From: Streptococcus sp. VT 162
GTDB lineage: Bacteria; Bacillota; Bacilli; Lactobacillales; Streptococcaceae
NCBI GenBank assembly: GCA_000688775.2
Contig: CP007628.2
Coordinates: 186,001-250,000 of the forward strand
Length of the DNA stretch: 64,000 nt
Direction of reading: 5' to 3'
Shown here: piece after piece, positions 61,926 through 64,000 of the stretch
How the letters are laid out: each line of letters starts with the position of its first letter
How positions within the stretch are numbered: the first letter of the stretch is position 1
Made by a program: the position numbers and the translations under genes
The notes under the pieces: generated by a model
What the model saw: the letters and a program-made list of their open reading frames with translations, nothing else
The model's database searches: none
What the model was told of the DNA's origin: nothing

Positions 61926-63275
61926 TTACCTCTCAATCAAATCATAAATTTTGGTGATATTTGGCAATAAGGTCGTCACGAGTAACTTGTCTCCCACCTC
62001 AAGCATATCCTCTCCAGTAGGGAAGATTGTTTTTCCTTTTCGGATAATGGCTGCGATGAGAACCCCTTTTTTCAATTTCAACTGTGATAGAGGTTTGGCA
62101 GTCATTTTATTAGCTTCCTTGATTTGGAATTGGAGAGTTTCAATTTGACCGTTTGCGAGATGGTGCATGGCTTGAAGGTCTGAATACTGAGCGTTTACTC
62201 GACCACGGATAAAGTGCATAATGGTATCCACTGCGATGCTTTTTGGTGTGATGATACTCGAAAAATCAGGCGCGTGGATAATCTCTAAAAGGCTTGTTCG
62301 GTTGACCTTGGTGATATTCTTATGGACACCAACTCGGTCAAGAAACATTGAGGTGATGATATTTTCCTCATCAACCCCAGTCAAGGTTGCGACTGCATCA
62401 TAGTGGGGAGCACTTTCTTCCAGCAAAATGTCTTTTGTAGTTCCATCTCCTTGGACAATATAGAGATTGGGAAACTTTTCACTGAAGAAACGAGCTCTTT
62501 CAGGATTGATCTCGATGACCTTGGTATCAATGCGACTGTCTTTTAAAATGCCGAGTAGATAATAAGCAATCTTTCCAGCTCCGACGATAAGCAAGCTTTT
62601 CACTGCACGAGATTTAAAATAGTTATGGAAAAGCATCATATCTACACGATTTCCCGTAACAAAAATCCTATCCTTGTCTTGGATAGTAACATCACCACTT
62701 GGAATCATCAGTTGATGATCTCTCTCCATAGCACAGACGATAACATTACCAAATTTTTTACGGAAATCTGAGATTGGCATTTGACAAAGACCGCTAGAAT
62801 CCTTGACAACAAACTCCATGAGACTGACCCGGCCTCCAGCAAATCGTTCGACAGAGAGGGCATTAGGGAAATCAATGATATTTGAGATCGCACGCGCTGC
62901 CAGGAGTTCTGGGTTAACGATAAGTGAGAATCCAAGAATATTTTTCTCTTTAAAATAGGCATTAGAGTATTCAGGATTTCGTACCCGAACGATGGTTTCT
63001 TTAGCGCCCATTTTTTTAGCAAGTACCGCTGAAATCATATTCACTTCATCGTGTTCGGTTAGGGCGATAAAGATATCGCACTCTTGAACACCGGCTTGCT
63101 CCAAGATGGCGAAGTCAGCACCATTTCCAAGGAGACCTATGATATCATAGCGACTGACAATGTGATTGAGGACAGCCTCATCTTGTTCGATGAGGACAAC
63201 GTCATGGTTTTCTGCAACCAGTGAACGACAGAGGGCGAAACCAACTTTCCCTCCACCAACAAGGACAATTTTCAT
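61926..63275 (-). CDS. trkA: TrkA, NAD-binding regulator of potassium uptake
   Basis: TrkA gates TrkH in response to nucleotides (NAD(H), ATP). The 449-residue protein has two RCK units in tandem. The first has the Rossmann start IVLVGGGKVGFAL with the ribose-binding acidic residue in DVVLIEQDE. The second has LLIVGAGKIAYYLLG (from about residue 228) and KVIEINPERA. Each is followed by a C-terminal RCK_C domain. The double-RCK form is the full TrkA of Gram-negatives; many Gram-positives use the single-RCK KtrA. Its -10 (TATGAT) lies about 40 bases upstream and its ribosome-binding site is weak. Confidence 0.93.
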   Translation of the reverse strand: MKIVLVGGGKVGFALCRSLVAENHDVVLIEQDEAVLNHIVSRYDIIGLLGNGADFAILEQAGVQECDIFIALTEHDEVNMISAVLAKKMGAKETIVRVRNPEYSNAYFKEKNILGFSLIVNPELLAARAISNIIDFPNALSVERFAGGRVSLMEFVVKDSSGLCQMPISDFRKKFGNVIVCAMERDHQLMIPSGDVTIQDKDRIFVTGNRVDMMLFHNYFKSRAVKSLLIVGAGKIAYYLLGILKDSRIDTKVIEINPERARFFSEKFPNLYIVQGDGTTKDILLEESAPHYDAVATLTGVDEENIITSMFLDRVGVHKNITKVNRTSLLEIIHAPDFSSIITPKSIAVDTIMHFIRGRVNAQYSDLQAMHHLANGQIETLQFQIKEANKMTAKPLSQLKLKKGVLIAAIIRKGKTIFPTGEDMLEVGDKLLVTTLLPNITKIYDLIER

Positions 63276-63517
63276 ATAAAAAACCTACTTTTTCATGATG
63301 TAACTATCATACCCTTTTTTAGCAAAAAATGCACTTGCTAAGCCGATTTTTAGGGGAAGAAAGGCCTTTTTCAAGTTTTTGAAGCTACATTTGTTTAACT
63401 TCTATGACAATGTCTCTGATTTGAAGTGATTTGGCTCTTTTACTATACCTTTTCAGAAAGGGAATGACCAAACATGAAAATATCATCAAAAAAAGTAAAA
63501 AAATCAAGTCGTTTCTA
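63276..63517. other. Intergenic region between divergent trkA and the trmL leader
   Basis: Apart from the trkA promoter near 63310, I see nothing clear. A 15-codon open frame at 63475-63522 starts after an AAAGGG site but overlaps the next promoter and is probably not real. Confidence 0.4.
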
Positions 63518-63545
63518 TTGACAATGATTCTGAAAGTGTTATACT
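63518..63545 (+). promoter_or_regulatory. Strong promoter of the trmL leader RNA
   Basis: TTGACA (63518-63523), a 16-bp spacer ending in TGT and TATACT (63540-63545) make a near-consensus extended promoter. Confidence 0.85.
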
Positions 63546-63551
63546 AAGAAA

Positions 63552-63651
63552 GTAGTTTCGCTGATTTACTTCAAACCTGTTGTGAGGTAAGTTAACGATG
63601 CCTTAACCACGCTGTTTGCTGAGCTTGACTCCGGGCAGTGTGGCTATTTTT
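63552..63651 (+). ncRNA. Predicted small RNA or attenuated leader upstream of trmL
   Basis: A strong promoter is followed by ~100 bases with no reading frame. Three stems can form: TTACTTCA/TGAGGTAA (about 63566-63590), GTTAA/TTAAC (about 63591-63607) and CCACGCTG/CAGTGTGG (63607-63614/63636-63643). The last is followed by TATTTTTTT, an intrinsic terminator. The RNA should therefore end about 25 bases before trmL. It may be an independent small RNA, or a leader that lets trmL be expressed only on readthrough. It matches no RNA family I recognise, and the upstream region does not carry an obvious CiaR repeat. Confidence 0.6.
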
Positions 63652-63676
63652 TTGCAATGATAAAAGGAAACCCGTA

Positions 63677-64000
63677 ATGACAAATCACATTGTATTATTT
63701 GAACCTCAGATTCCACAAAATACAGGTAACATTGCGCGTACTTGCGCTGCGACCAATTCTCCCCTTCACATCATCAAACCGATGGGATTTCCGATTGATG
63801 ATCGCAAGATGAAGCGGGCTGGTTTGGACTACTGGGATAAGTTAGAGATTTATTTTTATGACAGTTTGGAAGATTTCATGTTTCGAATGAAGGGCAAAAT
63901 CTATCTGATTTCAAAATTTGCGGAAAAGGTCTATTCTGAAGCAGATTTATCGACGGATGAGGACCATTATTTTCTCTTTGGACGTGAAGACAAGGGTTTG
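63677..64000 (+). CDS. trmL: tRNA (cytidine/uridine-34 2'-O)-methyltransferase, 3' end outside the window
   Basis: TrmL methylates the wobble ribose of certain leucine tRNAs. The 108 codons present start [20 protein letters not shown] and continue RTCAATN, which is the TrmL (CspR) start. [23 protein letters not shown] follows (read in parts), then the SPOUT-knot glycine loop [10 protein letters not shown] at the window edge. About 60 more residues are expected beyond it. The start at 63677 has AAAGGAAA upstream. It lies directly behind the terminator of the predicted leader RNA. Confidence 0.95.
   Translation, partial: MTNHIVLFEPQIPQNTGNIARTCAATNSPLHIIKPMGFPIDDRKMKRAGLDYWDKLEIYFYDSLEDFMFRMKGKIYLISKFAEKVYSEADLSTDEDHYFLFGREDKGL

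Noticed and set aside
63475..63522. 15-codon open frame with a plausible ribosome-binding site
   Set aside because: It overlaps the -35 box of the trmL leader promoter, is very short, and is Lys/Ser-rich as expected by chance in AT-rich DNA.

Overview
The window is chromosomal DNA from a low-GC Gram-positive coccus, almost certainly a mitis-group Streptococcus close to, but probably not, S. pneumoniae. The evidence is a set of characteristic gene blocks: manLMN, the folP-folC-folE-sulD folate cluster, ccpA, rsmA-rsgA-rpe-thiN-rmuC-yhaM-purR, murA-epuA-endA and the amiACDEF oligopeptide transporter. There are also two copies of the RUP-type miniature element that is common in this group. Many promoters are of the extended -10 type (TGnTATAAT). 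The proteins resemble the pneumococcal ones as I remember them, but with many substitutions. No rRNA operon, prophage, complete insertion sequence or CRISPR array is visible.

Layout. 1-540: AT-rich end of an unknown gene plus a short possible gene remnant. 541-4423: aminopeptidase PepS, a small membrane protein, a pseudouridine synthase and aminopeptidase PepC. 4589-6817: a P-type cation ATPase. 6877-9680 (minus): the mannose/glucose PTS manLMN with a catabolite-control region. 9963-13143: a HAD phosphatase, a purine permease and a CPBP protease. 13250-18321: folate biosynthesis and a membrane/hydrolase fusion. The cluster is interrupted by a RUP-like element and a terminator. 18369-22373: a DUF960-like protein, ccpA, asparaginase and a HAD/pyrophosphohydrolase fusion. 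22374-24846: a long leader region and a secreted tyrosine-rich protein. 24968-30474: universal stress protein, aminotransferase, rpmH, a KimA-like K+ transporter and tatD. 30474-40986: an RNA and ribosome maturation block with an accessory cassette (31049-34808) between rnmV and rsmA. 41053-53405: lysA, pflA, yidC, several RNA-modification enzymes, asnA, coaD, sepM, murA, endA and a CNNM-type protein. 53540-53610: tRNA-Cys. 53909-60393: amiACDEF. 60483-63275 (minus): trkA-trkH. 63552-64000: a probable small RNA or attenuated leader followed by the truncated trmL.

How it works together. Much of the window is core metabolism. PepS, PepC, AmiA-F and the aminotransferase take up, cleave and interconvert peptides and amino acids. 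ManLMN brings in sugar under CcpA control: sequences resembling CcpA sites lie at manL, at ccpA itself and at pflA. A near-consensus CodY box lies at amiA. KimA-like and TrkAH give two independent potassium uptake routes.

The observations most worth following are these. (1) A 12-bp tandem duplication in folP inserts four residues into the loop where pneumococcal sulfonamide-resistance insertions occur. (2) Four genes have -10 boxes placed so that their mRNAs should be leaderless; three encode RNA-modification enzymes. (3) A secreted protein combines a Tyr-rich low-complexity array, a repeated aromatic module and a degenerate CAP domain. (4) The rnmV-rsmA accessory cassette combines an EF-Tu-domain-2/SseB-like protein, a possible ubiquitin-like small protein and a tail-anchored Gln/Glu-repeat protein, with a possible rnmV 3'-end scar. 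(5) A predicted small RNA of about 100 nt precedes trmL. (6) A membrane protein carries a possible permuted NlpC/P60-like hydrolase domain.
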